Shown: positions 50,438 through 61,300, counted from the first letter of the stretch. The stretch is 64,000 bases of DNA from Alkaliphilus hydrothermalis (GCF_016908555.1 NZ_JAFBEE010000008.1:1-64000), one strand, 5' to 3'. Made by a program: numbers and translations. The notes: generated from the letters alone by a model not told the origin.

Positions 50438-50920
50438 ATGAGAAGCATAACCTATGGAGAATTAACTTTTGAAGAGGCTTGTAGGAAAATTAAGGAGTAT
50501 ACGAAGAAGGACTCAACAGCTGATTATGTAATTTCTGTAGGAACGGATTCACAAAATATTGGTAATATTACTAAAATCGTTTCAGTAATCACCCTTGTAC
50601 GAAAGACCAAGGGAGGCATTTTTTTTTATGATATAAAGAAAGTTAAAAAAGTTAAAAACCTAAGACAAAAAATACTTATGGAAACACAATCCAGCATAGA
50701 GCTGGCAAATGAGCTTGTAAAGTTTTTAAATGACAACGAAATAGATGCTCCACTGGAGGTTCATATTGATATTGGTGAGCATGGGGAAACAAAACATTTA
50801 ATCAAAGAAATCGTTGGGTGGGTAATGGGATTAGGTTTTAAATGTTGTATGAAACCCGATTCCTATACTTCATCAGGAATAGCCGATAAGATTTCAAAGA
50901 GAGGTAGTCGCGTTGGATAA
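50438..50920 (+). CDS. YkuK/DUF458 RNase H-like protein
   Basis: The protein of about 160 residues has SVGTDSQNIG near the N-terminus and VHIDIGEHGETK in the middle, the acidic strand segments of the RNase H-like DUF458 family (Bacillus YkuK). Members are widespread in spore formers; nuclease activity is presumed from the fold. GGAGGTG lies 6 bases before the ATG at 50438. Confidence 0.85.
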   Translation: MRSITYGELTFEEACRKIKEYTKKDSTADYVISVGTDSQNIGNITKIVSVITLVRKTKGGIFFYDIKKVKKVKNLRQKILMETQSSIELANELVKFLNDNEIDAPLEVHIDIGEHGETKHLIKEIVGWVMGLGFKCCMKPDSYTSSGIADKISKRGSRVG

Positions 50921-50934
50921 AAAATAAAGTAATA

Positions 50935-50979
50935 AAACCCCAGTCTTAGGACTTTACTCCATAGAACTGGGGATTTTTT
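50935..50979 (+). terminator. Terminator of the ykuK-like gene
   Basis: AACCCCAGT pairs with ACTGGGG, followed by ATTTTTT. Confidence 0.8.
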
Positions 50980-51018
50980 ATAACGAATAATTTACTCTAG
51001 CAATTATAGTATAGTGTG

Positions 51019-52251
51019 CTATATTACCCAATTTCCATTTCTAAAGATTGGATAGACAGTACCATCATGGGTCTCGCCATCTACAGACATGTCAGCAGAA
51101 CCAATCATGAAGTCAACGTGTGTAAGACTTGTGTTAGCACCTTTCGCTTCTAACTCTGCTTTAGATAATTTACCCCCATCTTCAATACAAAGGGGATATG
51201 CAGAGCCTATCGCCAAGTGACTGGAGGCGTTTTCATCAAATAAGGTATTGTAGAAAACAACATTAGAATCGGATACTGGAGAGTGGTGGGGTACTAGAGC
51301 AACTTCCCCTAAATAAAGAGAACCTTCATCGGTTTCAATTAGTTTCTTTAAGGCTTCATAGCCTCTTTCTGCTGTAATTTCAATAATACGACCTTCTTTA
51401 AAAGTCATCGTAAAGTTTTCGATTGTTTGGCCACCATAGTTTAGTGGTTTTGTACTGGTTACATGACCATTTACACCAGTCTTTGTAGGTAAAGTAAATA
51501 CTTCTTCAGTAGGCATATTCGGTATAAACTCTACACCGTTGTCATTCTTCAGACCTCCACCTACCCAGATATGTCCTTCTGGTAAGTCTACAGTAAGATG
51601 AGTACCCTTGCCTGTAAATGTTACGGTTTTGAATTTTTTAGCGTTTAAGAAGCTTAGACCCTTCTTTAAGTTGGTAATGTGGTCTACCCATCCTTGGACA
51701 GGGTCTTCCATATCAACTCTAGTCACTTTGAAGATACTCTCCCAAAGCTTATCAACACGTTTCTCTTCCTTTAGGTGTGGGAAAACCTTGTTAGCCCATT
51801 CAATAGTTGGAACAGATACAATACCCCAGCTTACTTTACCTGTTTGGGTATATTTTCTGAAGCCTTGCATTGCTTCAGCAGCAGTCTTATTGAAGGTAGC
51901 GATTCTTTGAGGCTCGACGTCCTTTAATAGGTCTGGGTTGGTGGCAGAGATAGATAAAAATGCAGCTCCGTCTGCCGCCATTTCTTCAAACCCTTTCGCC
52001 TTCCAAATTGGATAATGCTTAAAGCTTTCTTCTGGAGCATTTAAGTATTTAATCAGAGTCATTTCCTCGTCAGTCCATTCAACATGTACGTTTTTAGCTC
52101 CTGCTTCGTAGGCCTTTTTAGCCACTAATCTAACAAATTCAGCAGAGCTAATCGGACAAGTAATCACTAAGGTTTGGTCTTTTTGAAGATTAATTCCTAC
52201 TTTGATCACTAGCTCTGCGTATTTATTAAGGTTTGTTTGAAAATTTTCCAA
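51019..52251 (-). CDS. M29-family aminopeptidase (PepS/AmpS-like)
   Basis: The 410-residue metallopeptidase has the conserved blocks of family M29: AEFVRLVAKKAYEAGA, the metal-binding Glu/His region GHVTSTKPLNYGG... AERGYEALKKLIETDEG, YLGEVALVPHHSPVS, SHLAIGSAYP and the final DFMIGSADMSVDG. These enzymes are Co/Zn-dependent and remove N-terminal residues from peptides in the cytoplasm. The start is TTG, 9 bases after GGAGG, with a promoter at 52296-52324. Confidence 0.93.
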   Translation of the reverse strand: MENFQTNLNKYAELVIKVGINLQKDQTLVITCPISSAEFVRLVAKKAYEAGAKNVHVEWTDEEMTLIKYLNAPEESFKHYPIWKAKGFEEMAADGAAFLSISATNPDLLKDVEPQRIATFNKTAAEAMQGFRKYTQTGKVSWGIVSVPTIEWANKVFPHLKEEKRVDKLWESIFKVTRVDMEDPVQGWVDHITNLKKGLSFLNAKKFKTVTFTGKGTHLTVDLPEGHIWVGGGLKNDNGVEFIPNMPTEEVFTLPTKTGVNGHVTSTKPLNYGGQTIENFTMTFKEGRIIEITAERGYEALKKLIETDEGSLYLGEVALVPHHSPVSDSNVVFYNTLFDENASSHLAIGSAYPLCIEDGGKLSKAELEAKGANTSLTHVDFMIGSADMSVDGETHDGTVYPIFRNGNWVI

Positions 52252-52295
52252 ATGAAAAAACCTCCTTTTATATATAAAATAATCTTTATATTCTA

Positions 52296-52324
52296 ATAAT
52301 GAGGGTTTTTTAATAAAATGTCAA
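52296..52324 (-). promoter_or_regulatory. Promoter of the M29 aminopeptidase gene
   Basis: On the minus strand a consensus TTGACA (52324-52319), a 17-base spacer and CATTAT (52301-52296). Confidence 0.6.
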
Positions 52325-52578
52325 CATAATAAGGCAAGTGAAGGGTAGCATACGTCAAAATAATTCAAGCCTTTATCAACTTATATAAAGACTGAAATAA
52401 CTAGGGATTACTGGGTTATGCTATATAAGGGATAAGACTGAATATTTAAAAATCTTTTAACCTTTAACATAAATATAACCATTAAACTATATTATTATGA
52501 TAAGATGGAGTTAGGGAGTTAAGAAAGAGGCATAATGTTTCTCCACTGAAAAGGGAATTCTTAATGGAGGGTTGCATA
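52325..52578. other. Intergenic region before the XRE regulator
   Basis: No gene is seen. GGGTAGCATACG (about 52347) and GGGTTATGCTAT (about 52410) contain partial inverted repeats. The sequence just before the regulator is AT-rich and likely holds its promoter. Confidence 0.35.
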
Positions 52579-52782
52579 ATGTTAAATGGAGCGAAAATAA
52601 GGGAAATCAGAACTATGAAGGGATATACAACTAGGGATGTGGCGAGATCTACAAAGATATCCAAGAGTTATATTGAGGAATTGGAGCGGGGAACTAAAAT
52701 AAATCCTTCTTTTAATAAGGTTGTGTCGATAGCACAGTTATTAGGAGCAAAGGTAGATGAATTGATTATAACTACAGATTAA
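52579..52782 (+). CDS. XRE-family HTH regulator, single domain
   Basis: The 67-residue protein is one helix-turn-helix: IREIRTMKGYTTRDVARST then SKSYIEELERGTK and an oligomerisation helix. GGAGG lies 8 bases before the ATG at 52579; the ATG at 52564 has no site. It sits alone between convergent and divergent genes, so its targets are unknown. Confidence 0.85.
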   Translation: MLNGAKIREIRTMKGYTTRDVARSTKISKSYIEELERGTKINPSFNKVVSIAQLLGAKVDELIITTD

Positions 52783-52800
52783 AACAAAGATAATAGTGAG

Positions 52801-52855
52801 AAAACCCTACAATCAATGAAATGCTCAGGGGAGTATATCAAGGTGTAGGGTTTTA
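52801..52855. terminator. Bidirectional terminator between XRE and DsrE genes
   Basis: AAAACCCTAC pairs with GTAGGGTTTT around a loop with further pairing; T-rich on both strands. Confidence 0.75.
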
Positions 52856-52862
52856 AATATTT

Positions 52863-53339
52863 TTAAATAAACAGTTGCATATCAGAATTTATAGCGTCTT
52901 CTAAATACTCCTTGGACGTAATAATCTCAATCTCTGGTAATAGTTCATCAGGTTTGAAGCCCATAATATCAACCGACAACTTACAACCATAGAATTTGAC
53001 TCCTTTTTTACGGGCACCATTTAAAAAATCTATCAGACGGGGAGCATCATCGTCCTTCATCATTTCCAATAGCATTTCTTTTCCCACTCCTGCAAAATTC
53101 ATCTTGGATAAAGGCAAGTCTTCTGGTCCTTTAGGTGTCATCATTCCAAACATCTTTTCATAAGTAGTCTTTTCTTCATCGGAAGTTTTATCAGGATCTC
53201 TTACCAAGAACAGTCCCCAAAAGCCAAAGAATATGGTAACATCCACATCCATTTCTCTGGCGGTATTAGCTAAAATAAGGGCTGCCATAGCTTTATCATA
53301 ATCTCCGCTAAACATCAACAAATTCATTTTTTTTGGCAA
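52863..53339 (-). CDS. DsrE/DsrF-like sulfur-relay family protein
   Basis: The 158-residue alpha/beta protein begins MNLLMFSGDYDKAMAALILANTA and contains DVDVTIFFGFWGLFLV, typical of DsrE/DsrF/DrsH-like proteins. A Cys in KFYGCKLSVDIMGF is in the place of the persulfide-carrying Cys. Such proteins shuttle sulfur, or perhaps selenium, in low-molecular-weight carriers. The start is TTG, 9 bases after GGAGG. The cysteine desulfurase-like gene lies 110 bases upstream on the same strand, which supports a sulfur-transfer pair. Confidence 0.82.
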   Translation of the reverse strand: MPKKMNLLMFSGDYDKAMAALILANTAREMDVDVTIFFGFWGLFLVRDPDKTSDEEKTTYEKMFGMMTPKGPEDLPLSKMNFAGVGKEMLLEMMKDDDAPRLIDFLNGARKKGVKFYGCKLSVDIMGFKPDELLPEIEIITSKEYLEDAINSDMQLFI

Positions 53340-53451
53340 GATACATTTCCTCCTTTGTTATTTAAGTTTGAGTGAATTCACGTCACTTTAAAAATTTCTA
53401 TAATGGTTTTTTCATTTTTAGTCTAACCAATGAATAGAAAATTATAAGTTT

Positions 53452-54795
53452 TTAAAAGAAGTTAGGAGAGTCCTTGTATAAATCAATATAATATTGCTTG
53501 TTGGAGGTAATAGTCCATAGTAGTGCAATTAATTTATCTATCTCATGAATCTGGTTATATAAACCAAAGCTAATTCTTACCATGCCAGGTCGTGGAAGCT
53601 CAGGGTGTTGAATATGTTCTTGGAGTTTTTCATCGGGGATACCCAGTAGCTTTTGTACATAGGGCTGTGCACAGAAACATCCGTTCCGAACAGCAATGCC
53701 ACCCTCCATGGATAGGATTTTTGCTGTTAAATCATGGGAAATACCTTTAATATTAAATGGCACAATAGAAACCCGATTTTTCAGGTGTATACAATCACCA
53801 TACAACTCCACCTCGGGAACCTGTCGCATCCGCATTAATGCATATTCCATCAGTCGATACTCATGGTATTCTATTTTTTTCATGTCTAGTTGAGACAAGG
53901 TTTTGATGGCGGCTATTAGGGCCACAACCCCAAATACATTAGGAGTTCCTGCTTCTTCTCTTTGGGGAACATCCGCCCAAAGAATTTGATTATGGGTTAC
54001 TAAATCTACCGTGCCTCCACCTACTAAATCTGGTGGATTGGTAGAAAAAGAAGTTTGGGGTGCCACCAGTACACCTATTCCAAAGGGAGCGTACATCTTA
54101 TGACCTGAAAAAACTAAGTAATCGATATGTTGTGGAGAGCTATGGGGCTTCATTTCGACTGGGGAATGGGGGACAAGTTGAGCACCGTCCACTAATATTT
54201 TGCAGTTATACTGATGAACAAGGGTAGCAATTTCATAAATAGGATTTTTATGACCAGTAACATTGGATGCACCAGTGACTACCACCAATTTCACCGATCC
54301 ATTATATTTCTCCAGCTTATATTTAAGGTCTTCAATATTTAGTCTTCCGTCTTCATCAATATCAATATAGCCTACACGATAGTTTCTACGCCAAGGTAAA
54401 TCGTTGGAGTGGTGCTCCATACAAGTGGACAAAACAACTGGCTGTTCATCGGTTGAAGATAGACTATGGGCCACTTTATTAATGGCTTCTGTCGTATTTT
54501 TAACAAATATAACGGTGTCTTTAGATAAATCTGCATTGACAAATTCTCCAACTGTTTTACGGGCATTTTCATAAAAATGGGATGATAGTTGCGACTTGTA
54601 TCCAGTTCCCCTATGAATCGAGGAGTACCATGGTGAAAAATTCATGATTTCCTGCATTACAGCACAAAAAGGCGGAGTAGTAGCTGCATTATCAAAATTG
54701 ATGGCAGTTACTAATCTTCCATTCCTCAGGGGGACAGTGGTATCAGCCCCAACAATTAAGTTTTCATAATTGGAAGGATAATAATTATCATACAT
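53452..54795 (-). CDS. Cysteine desulfurase-like class V aminotransferase
   Basis: This PLP enzyme of 447 residues is related to SufS/CsdA. FDNAATTPP opens the fold; DGAQLVPHSPV contains the PLP-binding Asp-x-x-Gln; SGHKMYAPFG carries the Schiff-base Lys; and AVRNGCFCAQPY carries the Cys in the SufS position. It would release sulfur from cysteine (or selenium from selenocysteine) as a protein persulfide. No Fe-S scaffold genes are adjacent; instead a DsrE-type protein follows, so the sulfur may go elsewhere. Confidence 0.85.
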   Translation of the reverse strand: MYDNYYPSNYENLIVGADTTVPLRNGRLVTAINFDNAATTPPFCAVMQEIMNFSPWYSSIHRGTGYKSQLSSHFYENARKTVGEFVNADLSKDTVIFVKNTTEAINKVAHSLSSTDEQPVVLSTCMEHHSNDLPWRRNYRVGYIDIDEDGRLNIEDLKYKLEKYNGSVKLVVVTGASNVTGHKNPIYEIATLVHQYNCKILVDGAQLVPHSPVEMKPHSSPQHIDYLVFSGHKMYAPFGIGVLVAPQTSFSTNPPDLVGGGTVDLVTHNQILWADVPQREEAGTPNVFGVVALIAAIKTLSQLDMKKIEYHEYRLMEYALMRMRQVPEVELYGDCIHLKNRVSIVPFNIKGISHDLTAKILSMEGGIAVRNGCFCAQPYVQKLLGIPDEKLQEHIQHPELPRPGMVRISFGLYNQIHEIDKLIALLWTITSNKQYYIDLYKDSPNFF

Positions 54796-54867
54796 AAACT
54801 GTCACCTACTCATTTATTCTTTCTTATTAGTTTATGAAGAAGCCGATGATATGTGATGATTAGGACA

Positions 54868-54902
54868 AAAATAAAAGGAACTCATTGTCAGATGAGTTCC
54901 TT
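54868..54902 (-). terminator. Terminator of the parvulin gene
   Basis: On the minus strand AAGGAACTCAT pairs with ATGAGTTCCTT, followed by TTATTTTT. Confidence 0.88.
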
Positions 54903-54916
54903 AGTTTAAAAGCTTA

Positions 54917-55666
54917 TTATAAGTTAATTTTAACTGGAAATTGATTCTTTAATTCTTCAATCTTGTTGTAATAAACTTCTTGTTGCTTCATTGTAACCAA
55001 TTGTTGAGTTAATTGGGGTTTTACTTCTTCAAGAGGACTAACCTCAGAAGGTTGTTTTTCCATTACCTTGATTAAGTGGAATCCGAATTGTGTTTGAACA
55101 GGCTTGCTGATTGCTCCAGCTTCCATAGCAAATGCAGCTTCTTCAAATTCAGGCACCATTCTACCTCTTTGGAAGGAACCTAAATCCCCGCCTTGAGCTT
55201 TTGATGGACATTTAGAGTGCTTTTCAGCGGCTTCCTCGAAGGATAATCCGTCATTGATTTCTTCTAAGATTGAGTTGGCAGTTGCTTCATCATCTACTAG
55301 GATGTGGGATGCATGGACAGATTCTGGTGAAATGAACTTATCTTTGTTTTCAGTGTAGAATCCTGCTACGTCAGCTTCACTTACTGTAACATCCTTAATT
55401 GCTAAGTTGATTGCATATTGCTTAAGTAGATTTTCCTTCATTTTTTCTACTTCATTAACAAAAGCTTCGTCTTTGTCTAAGCCTTTGTTGATAGCATCTA
55501 AGTAAAATAACTCTTGGTTTACTAACTCTTCTACTAGTTTTTGTTTACCTTCTGGCGATGCAAATTGCATTGCTCGTTGAGGATCAATGTTTTTTAATAC
55601 ATTCTCCACGTATTCTTGAGTAATCTGCTTCTCGCCGACTCTGGCTACTACTTGATTTTTTTCCAT
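54917..55666 (-). CDS. Peptidyl-prolyl cis-trans isomerase, parvulin type (cytosolic)
   Basis: The N-terminal 110 residues are helical and SurA/trigger-like (ARVGEKQITQEYVENVL). The parvulin domain follows with VHASHILVDDEATANSIL, FEEAAEKHSKCPSKAQGGDLGSF and FGFHLIKV. There is no signal peptide, unlike PrsA foldases, so it acts in the cytoplasm. The 249-residue length fits this clostridial subgroup. GGAGCG lies before the ATG. Confidence 0.92.
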   Translation of the reverse strand: MEKNQVVARVGEKQITQEYVENVLKNIDPQRAMQFASPEGKQKLVEELVNQELFYLDAINKGLDKDEAFVNEVEKMKENLLKQYAINLAIKDVTVSEADVAGFYTENKDKFISPESVHASHILVDDEATANSILEEINDGLSFEEAAEKHSKCPSKAQGGDLGSFQRGRMVPEFEEAAFAMEAGAISKPVQTQFGFHLIKVMEKQPSEVSPLEEVKPQLTQQLVTMKQQEVYYNKIEELKNQFPVKINL

Positions 55667-55911
55667 ATAATAACGCTCCTTTATAATGGTATCTATGTCA
55701 TCATATCAAAAATTAGTGTATGTGTCCAATGATGACCTATGTTAGTTATACCTAGATTGTGGATATAATATTAAAAGAAAAGTAATATTTGTAAAATTCT
55801 GTGTAGACCAAGCAACTGGCTTGACTAGGGTTGAATAAATAGATATACTGGTACATAATTGAATTGTTATGCAATTTAATTTAAAATATAATATTTCAAG
55901 GAGTCGATAAC

Positions 55912-56988
55912 ATGAAAATACCACCTTTGCGGATAGGTGAATTGATTGCAAATGTCCCCATCATACAGGGAGGAATGGGGGTAGGAGTTTCTCTTTCGAA
56001 ATTGGCATCTGCTGTTGCAAATGAGGGAGGAATTGGAATTATTTCTGGAGTGCAAATAGGCTTTAGGGAGCCAGATTTTGAATCCAACTGTGACGAAGCA
56101 AACGTGAGAGGACTAATAAAAGAGATTAGAAAAGCTAGAGAGTTGAGTCCTGAAGGCATATTAGGTGTAAATCTCTTAGTAGCAATTAATAACTATAAAG
56201 ATATGGTGAAGGCAGCAGTAGAGGAGAAGATTGACCTGATTATATCTGGTGCTGGATTACCAACAGATCTTCCTGCATTAATTAAAGGCAGTAAAACTAA
56301 AATAGCTCCAGTGGTGTCATCTGGTAAAGCAGCAGCACTGATGGCTAAAATGTGGAAGAAGAGATTTAACTATACACCCGACCTTGTGATTGTAGAGGGG
56401 CCAGAGGCTGGTGGACACTTAGGCTTCTCTATGGAACAATTGCAAGATGAGATAAAACCAGATTTAACAAACATAGTAAAAGAAGTAATTGAGGCTCTTA
56501 ATCCTTTTAAACTTGATAATGGAGAGAGTATTCCGGTAATAGCAGCTGGTGGGATATTTGATGGAGCAGATATTGCTAAGTACATAAAGTTAGGAGCCGC
56601 TGGGGTACAGATGTCTACACGGTTTGTAACTACCCATGAATGTGATGCTCATCCTAAATTTAAAGAGGCGTATATACAAGCTACTGAAGCTGATATTCAG
56701 TTGGTAAAGAGTCCAGTAGGAATGCCCGGTAGGGCAATTCGAAATGCCTTTATTGAAAAGGTAGAGGCGGGCAATGCAGCCATCAAAAAGTGCTATGACT
56801 GTCTAAAACCTTGTGATCCTAGAGTAAGTCCCTATTGCATCTCTACGGCTTTAATTAATTCAGTATTAGGTAATACTGATGATGGATTGATCTTCGTAGG
56901 AAGCAATGCCCATAGATTAGATAAAATTGTATCGGTCAAGGAACTGATACAAGCGCTGATAAATGAAACAGAAGTAGCATTAGGATAA
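55912..56988 (+). CDS. Nitronate monooxygenase family flavoprotein
   Basis: The 358-residue FMN TIM barrel shows VPIIQGGMGVGVS at the start, the phosphate-binding AAGGIFDGADIAKYIKLGAAGVQMSTRF, and the conserved GGHLG with its His. A Cys cluster near the end (KCYDCLKPCDPRVSPYC) is characteristic of the anaerobe subgroup. Family members oxidise nitronates or act as FabK-type enoyl-ACP reductases; the second is less likely without fab genes nearby. AAGGAG lies upstream of the ATG. Confidence 0.88.
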   Translation: MKIPPLRIGELIANVPIIQGGMGVGVSLSKLASAVANEGGIGIISGVQIGFREPDFESNCDEANVRGLIKEIRKARELSPEGILGVNLLVAINNYKDMVKAAVEEKIDLIISGAGLPTDLPALIKGSKTKIAPVVSSGKAAALMAKMWKKRFNYTPDLVIVEGPEAGGHLGFSMEQLQDEIKPDLTNIVKEVIEALNPFKLDNGESIPVIAAGGIFDGADIAKYIKLGAAGVQMSTRFVTTHECDAHPKFKEAYIQATEADIQLVKSPVGMPGRAIRNAFIEKVEAGNAAIKKCYDCLKPCDPRVSPYCISTALINSVLGNTDDGLIFVGSNAHRLDKIVSVKELIQALINETEVALG

Positions 56989-57002
56989 ATAGAAAAAATA
57001 AA

Positions 57003-57036
57003 AAAACCGCTATTAAAAAATATAGCGGTTTTTTTG
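57003..57036 (+). terminator. Terminator of the NMO gene
   Basis: AAACCGCTAT pairs with ATAGCGGTTT, followed by T. Confidence 0.9.
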
Positions 57037-57231
57037 ATGCAATTATGTTGTGTTGAAGTAGCTATAGGTAAAATAGATCATATACTACTGTAAATAATTA
57101 CAAATTAATACTAGAAAAAAATAGATACGTAAGAAGGAATTAGAATGTTATACGCGAATAGAGTACTGAAAGAAGGAAGTAATACTACAGAAATGTTACT
57201 ATTAGGATTTATAAAAAGGAGAGAAGAAAAT

Positions 57232-57981
57232 ATGGATCAGATTAAAGATAATCGTCAATGGATGAAGGCAAACTTTGATGAACTAAAGGAGATAGAAACT
57301 GATCAAAGAAAGGAGTTGCCCCAGCCACCTTTGCAGAAGGAAGTTTCAGAATCAGATGGTAAAAAGATAAGGCTACCCAAAGTAAACAAAGAAGCATTAT
57401 CTAATAATGATTTGCTGAAGGTTCTTCAGAAGAGAAGAAGCCATCGGAAATTTGAGAATAAAGCATTAACTTTGGAGGAATTTTCCTTTTTATTGTGGGC
57501 CACACAGGGAATAGATGAAATAAAAGGGGATAACTATGCCACGTTAAGGCCTGTACCCTCTGGTGGCGCTAGACATCCCTTTGAAACCTACTTAGCAATC
57601 AATCAAGTCGAAGGCTTGCAGAAGGGAATCTATCGTTATTTACCTTTAAGTCATGAGCTTCTTTTCCTATTTGAAATCGAAGACATGGAGGACACTGTTA
57701 GCACAGCTTGTCTTGGACAAAAGTTTGTGGGAAATAGTGCTTGTGTATTTATATGGAGTTGTATACCTTATCGAGGCGAATGGAGATATAATGTGGCTGC
57801 CCACAAAACAATGCTGCTGGATGCAGGGCATTTATGCCAAAACCTATACTTGGCATGTGAAGCAATAAATTGTGGAACCTGTGCCATTGGAGCATATGAT
57901 CAAAAAATGATTGATGGTTTATTAAAATTAGATGGGGAAGATGAATTCGTTGTGTACTTATCACCGGTAGGGAAGATATAG
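57232..57981 (+). CDS. SagB/ThcOx-type nitroreductase-fold oxidoreductase
   Basis: Residues about 60-249 form the FMN-dependent SagB domain: LLKVLQKRRSHRKFENKALTLEE, FLLWATQGI, RPVPSGGARHPFETYLAI and GLYRYLP-like GIYRYLPLSHEL. Such enzymes dehydrogenate azoline rings in peptide toxins, but free-standing clostridial copies without cyclodehydratase genes, as here, have unknown substrates. I start at the ATG at 57232 behind AAAAGGAGAG; the longer frame from 57145 adds 29 residues without homology. Confidence 0.85.
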   Translation: MDQIKDNRQWMKANFDELKEIETDQRKELPQPPLQKEVSESDGKKIRLPKVNKEALSNNDLLKVLQKRRSHRKFENKALTLEEFSFLLWATQGIDEIKGDNYATLRPVPSGGARHPFETYLAINQVEGLQKGIYRYLPLSHELLFLFEIEDMEDTVSTACLGQKFVGNSACVFIWSCIPYRGEWRYNVAAHKTMLLDAGHLCQNLYLACEAINCGTCAIGAYDQKMIDGLLKLDGEDEFVVYLSPVGKI

Positions 57982-58311
57982 GTATACGTTAGAAATATTC
58001 TTTACAAAGTAAAGTAACTAATGTAGGAAATATCTCGAATAAGATAAGGAAATTAATGACTAAAAAATTATGATTGATCAATTTCAGAAAGTATGTTAAA
58101 AATTTAATAATCCAGAAGGAAATAGTGCTTTCTTTGATGAATAAAATATTGTTATAATAAAAACAGAGGGAAATTAACTAAAAAAGTGGAAGTGTTAAAA
58201 AAAAATCCACTATAAATCCTTCTGACTTTTTTATATAATAAAAAGGTATACATGATACATTGCTTCTATCAACGATAGATCAATATAAAAACTAAAAGGA
58301 GGAACACAATA
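57982..58311. other. Promoter region of the pyruvate:ferredoxin oxidoreductase gene
   Basis: No gene lies in these 330 bases. AGTGGA...TCCACT (about 58186-58214) is an inverted repeat around an A-tract, TATAAT near 58236 is a likely -10, and TCTATC-aac-GATAGA (about 58266-58280) is a second small palindrome in the leader. The regulator is unknown. Confidence 0.45.
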
Positions 58312-61300
58312 ATGGCTAGAAAAATGAAAACCATGGATGGTAATGCGGCAGCAGCATATTGTGCATACGCATTTACCGATGTAGCGGCTATTTATCCAAT
58401 CACTCCATCCTCAAACATGGCTGAAAATGTCGATGAATGGAGTTCATATGGACAGAAGAATCTTTTCGGTCAAACAGTAAAAGTAACGGAAATGCAATCA
58501 GAAGCAGGAGCGGCTGGAGCGGTACACGGTTCATTGGCAGCTGGTGCCTTAACCACTACTTTCACAGCTTCTCAAGGATTATTATTAATGATTCCTAATA
58601 TGTACAAAATTGCAGGGGAATTATTACCAGGAGTTTTCCATGTTAGTGCCCGTGCAATTGCTGGACATGCTCTTTCAATCTTTGGAGATCACTCTGACGT
58701 AATGTCAGCTAGACAGACTGGATGTGCTTTGTTAGCAACAGGTAGTGTTCAAGAGGTTATGGACTTAGCTGGTGTTGCTCATTTAGCTTCTATCAAAGGT
58801 AGAGTACCATTCATTCATTACTTCGATGGATTCAGAACTTCCCACGAAGTACAAAAAATTGAAGTAATTGAGTATGATGAATTTGCTAAATTATTAGACT
58901 GGGATGCTGTAAAAACCTTCAGAAACAATGCTTTAAACCCAGAAAACCCAGTTCTTAGAGGAACTGCACAAAACCCAGACATCTTCTTCCAAGCTAAAGA
59001 AGCAGCTAACCGTTTCTACGATGCAATTCCTGATATCGTAAATAACTATATGCAGGAAATCACTAAGTTAACGGGAAGAGAGTATGCTCCTTTCAACTAC
59101 TATGGTGCTGAAGATGCAGAAAACGTAATCATCGCTATGGGTTCTGTGACAGACACTATTGAAGAAACAATTGATTACCTATTAGAGAAGGGCGAAAAAG
59201 TAGGGGTAGTTAAAGTACATTTATACAGACCATTCTCTGAAAAATATTTCTTTGATGTATTACCAGCAACTGTTAAGAAGATTGCTGTATTAGATAGAAC
59301 AAAAGAGCCAGGTGCATTAGCTGAGCCTTTACACTTAGATATTAAATCTTTATTCTTTGGAAAAGAAAATGCTCCAGTAATCGTTGGAGGAAGATATGGA
59401 TTAGGTTCAAAAGACACTGTTCCATCTCAAATCTTAGCTGTATACAACAACTTAAAGTTAGATCAACCTAAAGATAGATTTACTCTTGGTATCATTGATG
59501 ATGTAACTCATACATCTTTACCAATTGATGAGAAAATCAGCACAGCTCCAAAAGGAAACATCAGATGTAAGTTCTGGGGATTAGGTTCTGACGGAACTGT
59601 AGGAGCTAACAAGAGTGCTATCAAGATTATCGGAGATAACACTGACATGTATGCTCAAGCATACTTCTCTTATGACTCTAAAAAGTCTGGTGGGGTAACA
59701 ATCTCTCACTTACGTTTTGGTCATAAGCCAATCAAGTCAACTTACCTAATTGACGAAGCTGACTTTGTTGCCTGTCACAACCAATCCTACGTAAATCAAT
59801 ATGATTTATTAAAGGGATTAAAGAAGGGCGGAACTTTCTTATTAAACTGTATCTGGTCTCCAGAAGAGTTAAACGAAAAGTTACCTGCTTCAATGAAGAA
59901 ATATATTGCTGAGAAAGATATCAACTTCTACACAATCAATGCTACTGACATCGCTGCTGAAATTGGATTAGGTGGAAGAATTAACATGATCTGTCAATCT
60001 GCTTTCTTCAAGTTAGCTCAAGTTATCCCAGTAGAAGATGCCATCAAGTATCTTAAAGAAGCAATCGTGGACTCTTACGGAAACAAAGGTGAAAAGATTG
60101 TCAACATGAACTTTGAAGCGGCTGAGCGTGGCGTAAATGCTTTAACTAAGATCGAAGTACCATCTGCTTGGGTAGGAGCATCTGATGAAGCTGCAGCTAC
60201 TAAAGAAGAGCCAGAATTCATCAAGAACATCCTAAGACCAATGAACGCACAAGAGGGAGATAACTTACCAGTAAGTGCATTCTTAGGTACTGAAGACGGT
60301 ACGTTCCCATTAGGAACTTCTCAATATGAAAAGCGTTGTATTGCTGTAAATGTACCAGAGTGGATTGCAGAAAACTGTATCCAATGTAATCAATGTTCTT
60401 ATGTATGTCCTCACGGATGTATCAGACCATTCTTAGCAAATGAAGAAGAACTTTCAAATGCACCAGAAGGCTTTACAACATTAAAGACTATGGGTAAAGA
60501 GTTCGAAGGATTACAATACAGAATGCAAGTAAGTCCATTAGACTGTACAGGTTGTGGAAACTGTGCTGATATCTGTCCTTCAAAGAAGAAGGCCCTTGTT
60601 ATGGAGCCAGTTGAATCTCAATTTACTGAAATACCAAGATGGGATTACGCAATCAGTACAATTACTGACAAGTCTCATTTAACTAACATCGAAACTGTAA
60701 AGGGTAGCCAATTTGCTAGACCATTATTCGAGTTTTCAGGAGCTTGTGCTGGTTGTGGGGAAACGCCATACGTTAAGTTAGTTACTCAATTATTCGGTGA
60801 TAGAATGATGGTAGCAAATGCTACAGGTTGTTCTTCAATCTATGGTGGTAGTGCACCGTCAGTACCATACTGCAAAAATGCAGAAGGTAAAGGTCCAGCT
60901 TGGGCAAACTCTTTATTCGAAGACAACGCTGAGTTTGGATACGGTATGTATTTAGCATCTTCTCAAATCAGAGCTAGATTAGCTGACTTAATGGCTGAAG
61001 GTTTAGACGCTGACTTCTCAGCTGAATTAAAGGATGCCTTCAAGTTATGGTTAGAAAACAAAGAAGAAGGTAAAGCATCTAAAGAAGCAACCTACAAGTT
61101 ACTTCCATTACTTGAAGCTAATAAAGGTAATGCAATTGTAGATGAAATCCTTGAAAAGAAGCAATATCTAATCAAGCAATCAGTTTGGATGTTTGGTGGA
61201 GATGGTTGGGCTTATGACATCGGGTTCGGTGGATTAGACCATGTAATCGCTTCTGGAGATGACGTAAATATCCTTGTAATGGATACAGAAGTTTACTCCA

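Noticed and set aside
58186..58280. Possible Rex operator upstream of the PFOR gene
   Set aside because: The palindromes present do not match the TTGTTAA-N4-TTAACAA Rex pattern.
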